Assembly (NCBI RefSeq): GCF_900016645.1
Contig: NZ_CDGJ01000035.1
Source of the DNA: Acididesulfobacillus acetoxydans
GTDB lineage: Bacteria > Bacillota > Desulfitobacteriia > Desulfitobacteriales > Desulfitobacteriaceae
Direction: 5' to 3' (one strand)
DNA: 20,939 nt
Position numbers and translations under genes: made by a program. Position 1 is the stretch's first letter. Each line of letters starts with the position of its first letter. Positions 14,382 through 20,939 of the stretch are shown here, one piece after another. The notes below the pieces were generated by a model. The model saw only the letters and a list, made by a program, of their open reading frames with translations, had not been told where the DNA came from and made no database searches.

Positions 14382-14864
14382 CTAATACCAAAGCTCAAGC
14401 ATCGTCGGAGAAAATTTGTGACAAGTGTTTTGCGCCCCGCAGTCCCGGCATTCCCTGGACCAGTCGTCCGCCAGCGCCAAGGCTTCTCCCAAAGGGCTGA
14501 CGTCCTTTTCCCCTTTCCGGCGATGCTCTTTGATCGCCGTCACGATCAGGGCGGATTCCCGCCCGTCGAACCCGCCGGCCTGCAGCAGGGGTTCCGCCAG
14601 CCGCGCTCCGGCCGACGCGTGATCTTCCCCACTCTGGTATTCCACCCAACGCCCCAAATCATGCAAGAGAGCCGCGGCATAAACAATTTCCCGAGGATAA
14701 TCCGTGTTTTTTCGCTCTAAAAGGTACGCATAGGCAATCCTGGCCACAGCGAGGAGGTGATCAAACCCGTGTTTGCAATAGACGCGCTCCTTTTCCATTG
14801 CGGCCGTTTTCGCCAGAGACGCTTGATAGGCCGGGCTCTGTATCAGTTTGTTCAGCCGCCTCAT
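14382..14864 (-). CDS. HD-domain metal-dependent phosphohydrolase
   Basis: The 160-residue protein carries the HD superfamily metal ligands: His32 (CKHGFDHLL), His68-Asp69 (LLHDLGRW), further histidines at 82 and 114, and Asp133-Asp134 near the C-terminus. Three cysteines follow, Cys139, Cys142 and Cys148, in the pattern CxxC-x5-C. From memory, related clostridial proteins share both the N-terminal RxNKxI and the cysteine group. The ATG at 14864 has GGGGG 7 nt upstream. The gene sits between fhs and folP, 15 bp before folP. A role on a folate intermediate such as a phosphorylated neopterin is possible from context only; a nucleotide or ppGpp-like substrate is equally open. Confidence 0.85.
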   Translation of the reverse strand: MRRLNKLIQSPAYQASLAKTAAMEKERVYCKHGFDHLLAVARIAYAYLLERKNTDYPREIVYAAALLHDLGRWVEYQSGEDHASAGARLAEPLLQAGGFDGRESALIVTAIKEHRRKGEKDVSPLGEALALADDWSRECRDCGAQNTCHKFSPTMLELWY

Positions 14865-15090
14865 TCCGATACCCCCTGCACTGAAACTCCCCCAGGGCTA
14901 AAGCCACCTGAAGCCGGGGGCAACGGCTAAGCCTTTTGGTCATCGAAAGCCGGAATTCGGGCTGAACGCCCGGGGCCCCGGCAGCAAATATTGCAAAACC
15001 CTGTTCCGAAGCCGAGCCCTGTGCCTTGGAAAAAGCGGAAAGAATCCGTTGCCAGACTCTTTCCGCCTCCGTCCGGACCGCCCCGCACAC
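14761..15090 (-). CDS. Doubtful ORF between fhs and the HD-domain gene
   Basis: An open frame of 109 codons starts with GTG at 15090, and the frame stays open back to the fhs stop. The translation up to about residue 75 looks protein-like (RTEAERVWQRILSAFSKAQG; FRLSMTKRLSRCPRLQVALA). It then overlaps the HD-domain gene by 104 bp in another frame, and that gene's N-terminus is conserved. There is only a weak AGAG before the start. It could be a real small gene with a long overlap, a gene decayed at its 3' end, or chance. No family is recognised. Confidence 0.3.
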   Translation of the reverse strand: MCGAVRTEAERVWQRILSAFSKAQGSASEQGFAIFAAGAPGVQPEFRLSMTKRLSRCPRLQVALALGEFQCRGYRNEAAEQTDTEPGLSSVSGENGRNGKGARLLQTRV

Positions 15091-15131
15091 GGGGACGATC
15101 TCTAAGCGTATTTCCTTTGGGAAAGGCCCTG

Positions 15132-16892
15132 TTAGAAAAGCCCCTTCACTTTTCCGGTCTGCACATCAACGTCAATGCGCCGGTAAGCCGGGTCTGAGCT
15201 GGTGCCCGGCATCAGACTGATTGTCCCGGCCATCGGGCAGAGGAACTTGGCCCCGCCATAGACCAGCACGTCCCGGATCGGCAATCTCCAGCCCTTGGGA
15301 ACGCCTTTCAAGGTCGGATCATGCGTCAGACTCAAATGAGTCTTAACCATCATCGTCGCGAAATCCGCGTAAGCGGGATCCGCCTCAAAGCGCTTGGCCT
15401 TTGCCTCCGCTTCCGGAGCCCAGTCCACACCATCGGCTCCGTACACTTCCCGGGCCACTAAATCCACCCGCTGGCGCAGGGGCATTTCCAGCGGATAAAG
15501 GGGTTTAAAGTCCACTTCTTCTTCACAGGCTTCGATCACGGCATCCGCCAGTTCCAGAGCACCTTCGCCCCCTTTGAGCCAGTGCTCGGACAAGACGCAG
15601 CGCCCGCCCGCTTCCGTAACGATTTTCTTGACCAACTTGACCTCGGCCTCGGTATCGGTATAGAAGCCGTTGATGCAGACCACCGGCTTAATCCCCGATT
15701 TCTGAATGGTCTTTAAGTGGTGCAAGAGGTTTGCGCAGCCTTTTTCCACCAGTCCCAAGTTCTCGTTGACATATTCCTCCGGAATGGGACGCCCGGGAAC
15801 AACGGCCGGGCCGCCGCCGTGCATCTTAAGAGCGCGAATCGTAGCCACCAGGACGGATACATTGGGCTTCAAACCGCTCAAACGGCTCTTGACATTCCAG
15901 AACTTCTCAAAGCCGATATCCGCGGCGAAGCCGCTCTCTGTGACATGATAATCAAATACTTTCAGGCCAACCCGGTCGGCAATAATCGAAGACTGACCTA
16001 TGGCGATATTAGCAAACGGGCCGGCATGGACAAAGACCGGCTGCCCTTCCGCCGTGTAACAGACGGTCGGGTTGATCGTATTGCGCATCCAAGCCGCCAT
16101 GGCGCCGTCAACTTCCAGATCATGAGTGGTGATGGGTTTGCCCGTCTTGTCGTAAGCGACGACAATTTTCCCGATCCGTTCTCTTAGGTCCGGCAAATCC
16201 TTGGCGATGGCCAAAATAGCCATCAGTTCGGAGCTTACGGCAATTCCGAATTTAGATTGCATCAGGAAGCCGTCTTTCTTGCCGCCCAAGCCAATCATGA
16301 TATTGCGCAACCCTTGGGCCGCAAAATCGATGATCCAGCCCATTTCCACATTCTTCGGATCCACATCCAGGCGGCGCAGGTTACGTTTAGCCAACTCCTC
16401 ATCCGTATAGTTGGCTTCGTGCTGCATCCGCGCGTTGAGCGCAACCATGGCCAAATTGTGGGCGTTCATAATATCGTTAATGTCCCCGGTCAGACCCAGG
16501 GAAAATTCGGTCATAGGAATCAGAAGGGCATTCCCGCCACCCGCGGCGGTTCCTTTGATGTTCATGGTCGGCCCGCCCGAAGGTTGGCGGATGGCGCCGC
16601 CCACATTTTTGCCCCTCACGGCCAAACCCTCGATTAAGCCAAGGGTCGTGGTGGTCTTTCCTTCGCCGAGCGGAGTCGGGGTAATCGCGGTCACCTCAAT
16701 GTACTTGCCGTCCGGCCTGTTCTGCAGGCGTTCCATGACTTTGAGAAAGTCCACTTTCGGTGTCCGGCCATAAGGAATCAGTTCATCCTTCTGCAGCGCG
16801 AGCATTTCCACCAACTGTTCCGGCGTCGGTATGTTCTTGTCCGCCAGTTCTGCAATCTGCCAGTCTTTCAGCTCTGTGGCATCATACGGCAT
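15132..16892 (-). CDS. fhs: Formate-tetrahydrofolate ligase (formyltetrahydrofolate synthetase)
   Basis: Fhs uses ATP to attach formate to tetrahydrofolate, giving 10-formyl-THF. It is the entry of formate into the methyl branch of the Wood-Ljungdahl pathway and runs in reverse in syntrophs. The 586 residues exceed the usual 555-560 of acetogen enzymes. The N-terminal P-loop is TPLGEGKT (73-80), then IRQPSGGPTMNIKG (101-114) and GLTGDINDIMNAHNL (133-147), ending in KVKGLF. The text resembles the longer enzyme I recall from Desulfovibrio-type sulfate reducers. The ATG has GAGAGG about 9 nt upstream. A 186-bp gap precedes it, containing an operator-like dyad. Confidence 0.96.
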   Translation of the reverse strand: MPYDATELKDWQIAELADKNIPTPEQLVEMLALQKDELIPYGRTPKVDFLKVMERLQNRPDGKYIEVTAITPTPLGEGKTTTTLGLIEGLAVRGKNVGGAIRQPSGGPTMNIKGTAAGGGNALLIPMTEFSLGLTGDINDIMNAHNLAMVALNARMQHEANYTDEELAKRNLRRLDVDPKNVEMGWIIDFAAQGLRNIMIGLGGKKDGFLMQSKFGIAVSSELMAILAIAKDLPDLRERIGKIVVAYDKTGKPITTHDLEVDGAMAAWMRNTINPTVCYTAEGQPVFVHAGPFANIAIGQSSIIADRVGLKVFDYHVTESGFAADIGFEKFWNVKSRLSGLKPNVSVLVATIRALKMHGGGPAVVPGRPIPEEYVNENLGLVEKGCANLLHHLKTIQKSGIKPVVCINGFYTDTEAEVKLVKKIVTEAGGRCVLSEHWLKGGEGALELADAVIEACEEEVDFKPLYPLEMPLRQRVDLVAREVYGADGVDWAPEAEAKAKRFEADPAYADFATMMVKTHLSLTHDPTLKGVPKGWRLPIRDVLVYGGAKFLCPMAGTISLMPGTSSDPAYRRIDVDVQTGKVKGLF

Positions 16893-16968
16893 TTTTCTTT
16901 TCCTCTCCCTTCAGTTCATCCCACCCCCTGCCTAACCCCGGGCAAGGAGTCGACCAGATAAAATGTTT

Positions 16969-16992
16969 TGACAAAAGTACAATTGTTTGTCA
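16969..16992. promoter_or_regulatory. Operator-like dyad upstream of fhs
   Basis: TGACAAA (16969-16975) and TTTGTCA (16986-16992) are exact inverted repeats around a 10-base centre that itself contains CAATTG. The site is about 75-100 bp before the fhs start in the AT-rich middle of the 186-bp DUF881-fhs gap (16893-17078). No good sigma-A promoter is readable beside it: TTGTAC with TATCTG at 16-nt spacing is the best pair and is weak. Binding of a dimeric regulator is an inference from symmetry only. The T-runs just after the upstream gene have only a 4-bp stem before them, so they are not called a terminator. Confidence 0.4.
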
Positions 16993-17078
16993 CCTTGTTT
17001 TTGATTCGCTATCCAACTTAATTCTCCTGCCGATCGCTGATAAATCATGCCCAAAAAACCGAAAAAAATACTCGGAGG

Positions 17079-17783
17079 TTAGTCCGCCCGGGCATAGCGA
17101 AATGTCCAAGCCCCTTTGTAGGCCGGAACCTCAACGGTCTTGCGCATAATACTGAAGGTTATCCCGTTGGCTTTGAGCATGCTTCCTTCCAGGTTGGTGA
17201 AGAAATCCACCAAGGTATTTTGATTCCCAATCGCGTCGATTTCGTAAGGGATACCCTCCACCCGGGTGATTGGGACCTGGTTGACCAAAATCGTGGAACT
17301 GCCGCTGTAGACAATCGCCGTTGAATCTACGATACGCTGGCCGTTGACACTGATAGCCTCCGCCCCCGCAAATTTTAGGGTATTGATAATTTCCAGCAGA
17401 TTATCGGGGCTCAGAGGCAACGTCAGATTATGGTCCTGTTTTCGGTCATCGATAAAAATCTGTACCCCCGGTCCTTGAACTTTACTTGACCCCGCCTGAA
17501 TTTCCACCTGAGCCAACTGAGCCAGCACCTTCGGATCGGTGCCGCCCAAACTGCGGTCCTGAGCAAGCTGGGCCGTCAGCTCTTTATTTATCTTCTTCAG
17601 TTGGGCATTCTGGCCCTGGACATTGGAGAGGACAGCGTGAGCGGCCGCCATACGCCGGGCGTTGATCTCTTCCGCCGCGGAAACATTCTTTTGCGTCTGC
17701 ATAGCCAGAGAGATCAAAAAACCCAAGGCGATGGCCACCAGACTGACGGGCAGGGCAAGTCGTCTTTTCCAGCGTTTCATCAT
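17079..17783 (-). CDS. DUF881 family membrane-anchored protein, second copy
   Basis: The 234 residues comprise a basic N-terminus, a transmembrane helix (about 10-28), a coiled-coil-like segment rich in Gln, Asn and Lys (about 38-80), and a DUF881 domain (about 85-230) with GPGVQIFIDD and GAEAISVNGQRI. This architecture is that of B. subtilis YlxW/YlxX, found near division genes, whose role is not settled. The protein is probably anchored in the membrane with its domain outside. Start choice is between ATGs at 17783 and 17780. GGAGG is 4 nt from the first and 7 nt from the second, and the first forms an ATGA overlap with the upstream gene. It is a paralogue of the gene before it. Confidence 0.87.
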   Translation of the reverse strand: MMKRWKRRLALPVSLVAIALGFLISLAMQTQKNVSAAEEINARRMAAAHAVLSNVQGQNAQLKKINKELTAQLAQDRSLGGTDPKVLAQLAQVEIQAGSSKVQGPGVQIFIDDRKQDHNLTLPLSPDNLLEIINTLKFAGAEAISVNGQRIVDSTAIVYSGSSTILVNQVPITRVEGIPYEIDAIGNQNTLVDFFTNLEGSMLKANGITFSIMRKTVEVPAYKGAWTFRYARAD

Positions 17784-18487
17784 GAGCCCTCCTTAACCGG
17801 CTGGGCATACTGAAATTTCGCCAAGGACCCTGCCGGCAGGTGCAAATCTTTCACCGCTTCTATTTTCCGCGTAATCCCGTACTGCTGCTGAAAATCGCCC
17901 AGGCGGTCCCAAGTGTAAGCGAACTGCAAGACAGATTGCAGGTTATGTGCATCCCCGATGGCTTCAATCACGTACGGAGGCACTTGGCGCGTCCCCCCGA
18001 TTTGGATATAAGCCCCGCTGCAGAAAACTTCCGTCGTGCTCATGATCCTCTGGCCATTCACGGCAATCGCCTCCGCTCCGCCGTTCCAGAGAATATTGAC
18101 CAGCATGCGAATGTAAGCCTCGTGAATAACATAGTTTTCGGGGCTTGTCTGTGTGCCCCTGGCCTTGGCATCATCCAAAGTTATCCGTATACCCGGACCA
18201 TGGACCGCAACCAACCCGGCGTCCATTTCCGCGTCCCGAAGCTGCTGCTTGGCCAAAGCAGACGCACTCTCTCCCTGGGCATATTTGTCCAATTCCTGAC
18301 GCAATTTATCATTGTCGGCTGCCAGCTGCTGGTTTTCTTGCTCCGTCTGGATCAGGCTGGGCAGGGTGCCTTCTTGGGCGGAAGGATTTCCGGCCAGACC
18401 ATGAGCTTTCAACAGCATAATGAAGAGAAATCCCACCATTAGCGCTGCCAAAGCGATCAGATAACGTTTCTCTTTGAACCAGACCAT
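17780..18487 (-). CDS. DUF881 family membrane-anchored protein, first copy
   Basis: The 235 residues begin with a short charged N-terminus (MVWFKEKRY) and one transmembrane helix (about 9-27). A coiled-coil-like segment (about 45-90) and a DUF881 domain follow, with HGPGIRITLDDA (about 96-107), GGAEAIAVNGQRIMS (about 136-150) and an EAIGD block. The second copy has the same blocks in the same order, so the pair arose by duplication. An upstream in-frame start exists, but the ATG at 18487 with GGGG about 8 nt upstream gives the usual N-terminus. The gene follows ndk by 63 bp and overlaps its paralogue by 4 bp. Confidence 0.87.
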   Translation of the reverse strand: MVWFKEKRYLIALAALMVGFLFIMLLKAHGLAGNPSAQEGTLPSLIQTEQENQQLAADNDKLRQELDKYAQGESASALAKQQLRDAEMDAGLVAVHGPGIRITLDDAKARGTQTSPENYVIHEAYIRMLVNILWNGGAEAIAVNGQRIMSTTEVFCSGAYIQIGGTRQVPPYVIEAIGDAHNLQSVLQFAYTWDRLGDFQQQYGITRKIEAVKDLHLPAGSLAKFQYAQPVKEGS

Positions 18488-18517
18488 GCCCGCACCCCAA
18501 TTCCTTCCCGGATCACA

Positions 18518-18541
18518 ACGGGACACCCGCCAGTGTCCCGT
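18518..18541. repeat. 9-bp hairpin between ndk and the DUF881 genes
   Basis: ACGGGACAC (18518-18526) and GTGTCCCGT (18533-18541) are exact reverse complements with a 6-base loop. No T-run follows on the minus strand, so it is not a standard terminator. It may stabilise or punctuate the ftsH-ndk message. Confidence 0.5.
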
Positions 18542-18550
18542 CTCAGTTCG

Positions 18551-19000
18551 CTATTCGCTCAGCCAATCCTCCCCGGCTTTGGTGTAAGACAGAACCTCTT
18601 CCGGCCTAAAGTACAAGCCTATTTCACGCTCGGCACTCGCCGGGGAGTCTGAACCGTGGACGACATTACGGCTGATATCTATCCCGTAGCTGCCCCGGAC
18701 AGAACCCGGGGCGGCAGCGGCCGGATTGGTGGCCCCCATCAGTTCCCGGGCCGCCGCCACCGCATTTTTCCCTTCCCAAACCATGGCTACAACCGGGGAG
18801 GACATTATATAATTCACCGTAGGCTCAAAAAAACCTTTCCCCCGGTGTTCGGCATAATGCGCTTCGGCTAAAGCCCGGTCGACTCGCTTCAGCTTCATCC
18901 CGACCAGCTTCAGTCCTTTGGCCTCAAAACGGGCGATGATCTGACCAATCAAGCCCCTCTGTACCGCATCCGGCTTGAGCATAATGAATGTCCGTTCCAC
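18551..19000 (-). CDS. ndk: Nucleoside diphosphate kinase
   Basis: Ndk moves the gamma-phosphate between nucleoside triphosphates and diphosphates through a phosphohistidine. The 149 residues match the family. They show TFIMLKPDAVQRGLIG (4-19) with the conserved Lys9, the Kpn-loop region, and the active-site RNVVHGSDS (111-119) with His115. The start is GTG with GGGGG about 9 nt upstream. The gene begins 14 bp after the ftsH stop, so the two are almost certainly cotranscribed. A hairpin without a T-run follows it. Confidence 0.96.
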   Translation of the reverse strand: MERTFIMLKPDAVQRGLIGQIIARFEAKGLKLVGMKLKRVDRALAEAHYAEHRGKGFFEPTVNYIMSSPVVAMVWEGKNAVAAARELMGATNPAAAAPGSVRGSYGIDISRNVVHGSDSPASAEREIGLYFRPEEVLSYTKAGEDWLSE

Positions 19001-19014
19001 CTGCCATATCCCCC

Positions 19015-20939
19015 TTATTCCGTTCTTGGTCCTTGCCTAGTCAACTTGTCAAATTCCCTGTCCAAAGACAAATTCTCCGGCTTCGCGCCGGAATCATCCG
19101 GCACCTGAGCTTCCTCTGTCTTTACGCCGGAATCACCCCCCGGCTGCACTTCCTCCGCCGCCGGAGGAGTCGCGGCCACCGCCTGTCCTTGGTCAAACTG
19201 GGCCATAAGATCGGCAAATTCCTTCGCTTGCAAAGTTTCCTTCTCCATCAGGGCCTGTGCGATCACGTGGAGTTTATCGAGATTCTGCCGAATTACGCTC
19301 TCCGCTTTCTGGTAGCAATCGTCGATAATCCTGCGCGCTTCTTTGTCGATGGCGTAAGCAACCGCCTCGCTGTAGTTGCGGTCACGGGCAATATCCCGGC
19401 CGAGGAAAACCTGTTCCTCTTTATGTCCGAAAGTGAGGGGGCCGAGTTCCTCGGACATGCCCAACTCGGTGATCATCTTACGCGTCAGACCCGTAGCCCT
19501 TTCCAAGTCATTGGAGGCACCGGTGCTTATTTCGTGCAAGACGACCGCCTCAGCCACCCGCCCCCCCAAAAGCATGGTCACCTGGTCGAGCAGTTGGGAC
19601 CTGGTCATATAATTACGGTCCTCTTTCGGCAGCAGCAAGGTATAGCCGCCCGCACGCCCCCTGGGAATAATGGAAACCTTATGCAGCGGATCCGTATGGG
19701 TCAACATCTCTCCCACCAAAGCATGTCCCGCTTCATGATACGAAACGAGCTTCTTTTCGAAGGGGCTGATCACGCGGCTCTTCTTTTCCGGACCGGCGAT
19801 GACCCTCTCAATCGAATCTTCCAACGCCTGCATTCCGACTTCTTTTTCACTGCGACGGGCCGAAAGCAGGGCCGCCTCATTGACCAGATTTGCCAGATCC
19901 GCCCCCGTGAAGCCGGGCGTGCGCCTCGCCAGCACATCCAGATCGACATCCTGACTCAAGGGTTTATTCTTAACATGGACCCCAAGAATGGCAGCCCGGC
20001 CCCGGACATCCGGCACATCAACCACCACCTGGCGGTCAAAGCGGCCGGGGCGCAGCAAAGCCGGGTCGAGAATATCCGGACGATTCGTCGCGGCAATGAT
20101 GATGATCCCTTCATTACCGGCAAAGCCGTCCATTTCCACCAGGAGTTGATTGAGCGTCTGCTCTCTCTCATCATGGCCGCCGCCGAGACCCGCCCCCCTT
20201 TGCCGCCCCACCGCGTCAATCTCGTCGATAAAGACGATACAAGGAGCATTTTTCTTGGCCTGTTCGAACAGATCGCGCACACGGGAGGCACCCACTCCCA
20301 CAAACATCTCCACAAAATCAGAGCCGCTGATGCTGAAAAAAGGCACCCCCGCTTCTCCTGCCACAGCCCGGGCCAACAAGGTTTTCCCCGTTCCCGGAGG
20401 GCCGAAAAGCAAAACTCCTTTGGGAATCTTGGCCCCCAAATCATTAAACTTCTTAGGATATTTTAAGAACTCGACGATTTCCTCAAGCTCCTCTTTGACT
20501 TCCTCAACTCCCGCCACATCGGCGAAAGTGATCCTTTTCTTATCCTCGCTGACCAAGCGCGCCCGGCTCTTGCCGAACTGCATGACCCGGTTTCCCCCGC
20601 CCTGGGTCTGCTGCATCATAAAGAAAAACAACCCGACGAGAAGTAAGGGGAAGAGCAAGGTCGACAGAAGGCCGGTCCACCAAGGCGGCTGCGCCGGCTG
20701 ACTGAAATTAAGTGTGACATTTTGTTTGTACAGATCCCCGAGCAATGTCGGATCAAAAGCAGGACCCACCAGATCGTATTTTTTTCCGTCCTTCATGGTC
20801 ACTGAATATTGATTGACGGTCTTATCCGTAACCGCCTGGACATCTGCTACCTGGCCGGAGACCACGGCTTTTTTGAAGCTGTTATAATCAAGGCTCAGGT
20901 CCTTATTGGCGGGAGGGCTTTGCCATTTAATCAGCATAA
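19015..20939 (-). CDS. ftsH: ATP-dependent zinc metalloprotease FtsH (5' end outside the window)
   Basis: FtsH is a hexameric membrane-anchored AAA+ protease that degrades misassembled membrane proteins and some regulators. At least 640 residues are visible. They include a periplasmic-type domain (about 10-80), a transmembrane helix (about 88-108), Walker A GPPGTGKT (179-186), Walker B IVFIDEID (234-241), the second region of homology ATNRPDILDPALLRPGRFDR (283-302) and the zinc site HEAGH (401-405). The first transmembrane helix normally seen at the N-terminus is missing from the visible part. The frame is still open at the edge, so the true start lies beyond 20939. The C-terminal tail (about 585-640) is acidic and proline-rich, with two similar segments around DSGVK and DSGAK. 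Confidence 0.97.
   Translation of the reverse strand, partial: MLIKWQSPPANKDLSLDYNSFKKAVVSGQVADVQAVTDKTVNQYSVTMKDGKKYDLVGPAFDPTLLGDLYKQNVTLNFSQPAQPPWWTGLLSTLLFPLLLVGLFFFMMQQTQGGGNRVMQFGKSRARLVSEDKKRITFADVAGVEEVKEELEEIVEFLKYPKKFNDLGAKIPKGVLLFGPPGTGKTLLARAVAGEAGVPFFSISGSDFVEMFVGVGASRVRDLFEQAKKNAPCIVFIDEIDAVGRQRGAGLGGGHDEREQTLNQLLVEMDGFAGNEGIIIIAATNRPDILDPALLRPGRFDRQVVVDVPDVRGRAAILGVHVKNKPLSQDVDLDVLARRTPGFTGADLANLVNEAALLSARRSEKEVGMQALEDSIERVIAGPEKKSRVISPFEKKLVSYHEAGHALVGEMLTHTDPLHKVSIIPRGRAGGYTLLLPKEDRNYMTRSQLLDQVTMLLGGRVAEAVVLHEISTGASNDLERATGLTRKMITELGMSEELGPLTFGHKEEQVFLGRDIARDRNYSEAVAYAIDKEARRIIDDCYQKAESVIRQNLDKLHVIAQALMEKETLQAKEFADLMAQFDQGQAVAATPPAAEEVQPGGDSGVKTEEAQVPDDSGAKPENLSLDREFDKLTRQGPRTE

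Noticed and set aside
14970..14981. 12-bp palindrome CCGGGGCCCCGG
   Set aside because: It is a chance-level palindrome in GC-rich DNA with no loop, T-run or repeat elsewhere.
17052..17086. Terminator after the second DUF881 gene
   Set aside because: T-runs are present on the minus strand, but the only stem before them has 4 bp, too weak to call.
18988..20466. 492-codon plus-strand ORF antisense to ftsH
   Set aside because: It lies fully opposite the AAA and protease domains of FtsH, has no recognisable motifs, and is rich in His, Arg and Pro as expected for a shadow of a high-GC3 gene.

Overview
The window is a stretch of bacterial chromosome in which every convincing gene lies on the minus strand, so transcription runs from the right edge (position 20939) to the left edge (position 1). 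The gene content points to an anaerobic, low-to-moderate GC Gram-positive bacterium of the Bacillota, probably Clostridia related to Peptococcaceae or Desulfotomaculum. The reasons are the folP-folB-folK ... dusB ... lysS order, which matches the ftsH-to-lysS region of Bacillus subtilis, strong Shine-Dalgarno sequences, a formate-tetrahydrofolate ligase of Wood-Ljungdahl type, paired DUF881 (YlxW/YlxX-type) proteins, and a type III pantothenate kinase. The genus is an inference. No phage, transposase, CRISPR array, tRNA or rRNA gene is visible.

Layout in the direction of transcription: ftsH (its start lies past the right edge), ndk, two tandem DUF881 membrane proteins, fhs, a doubtful ORF, an HD-domain protein, folP, folB and folK. 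A clear intrinsic terminator at 12084-12110 follows. Next comes a cofactor block: a DUF2520 Rossmann protein, panC, nadA, nadB, nadC, birA, a doubtful small ORF, coaX and dusB. A perfect-consensus promoter (3214-3242) then starts greA with a leader of about 360 nt, followed by lysS. At the left edge a second strong promoter (94-122, extended -10) points out of the window. By analogy with B. subtilis, where rrnJ and rrnW follow lysS, it may serve an rRNA operon.

The genes form a cofactor and translation housekeeping neighbourhood. FolP, FolB and FolK make dihydropteroate and Fhs loads formate onto tetrahydrofolate. NadA, NadB and NadC make nicotinate mononucleotide from aspartate. PanC and CoaX act early in CoA synthesis, and BirA attaches biotin. 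DusB and LysS act on tRNA, GreA rescues stalled RNA polymerase, and FtsH handles membrane protein quality control. Many neighbours overlap by a few bases (ATGA junctions), which indicates translational coupling. Seven genes appear to start with GTG.

The least ordinary part is the non-coding DNA on both sides of greA (1933-2376 and 2848-3422). It holds a hairpin cassette in two copies, other perfect hairpins within the greA leader, and short tandem repeats. I cannot assign it to a known riboswitch, T-box or insertion sequence. Other points of interest are panC without panB or panD, an HD-domain protein inside a folate cluster, a long FolP with an extra N-terminal domain, and an Fhs that resembles the sulfate-reducer type.
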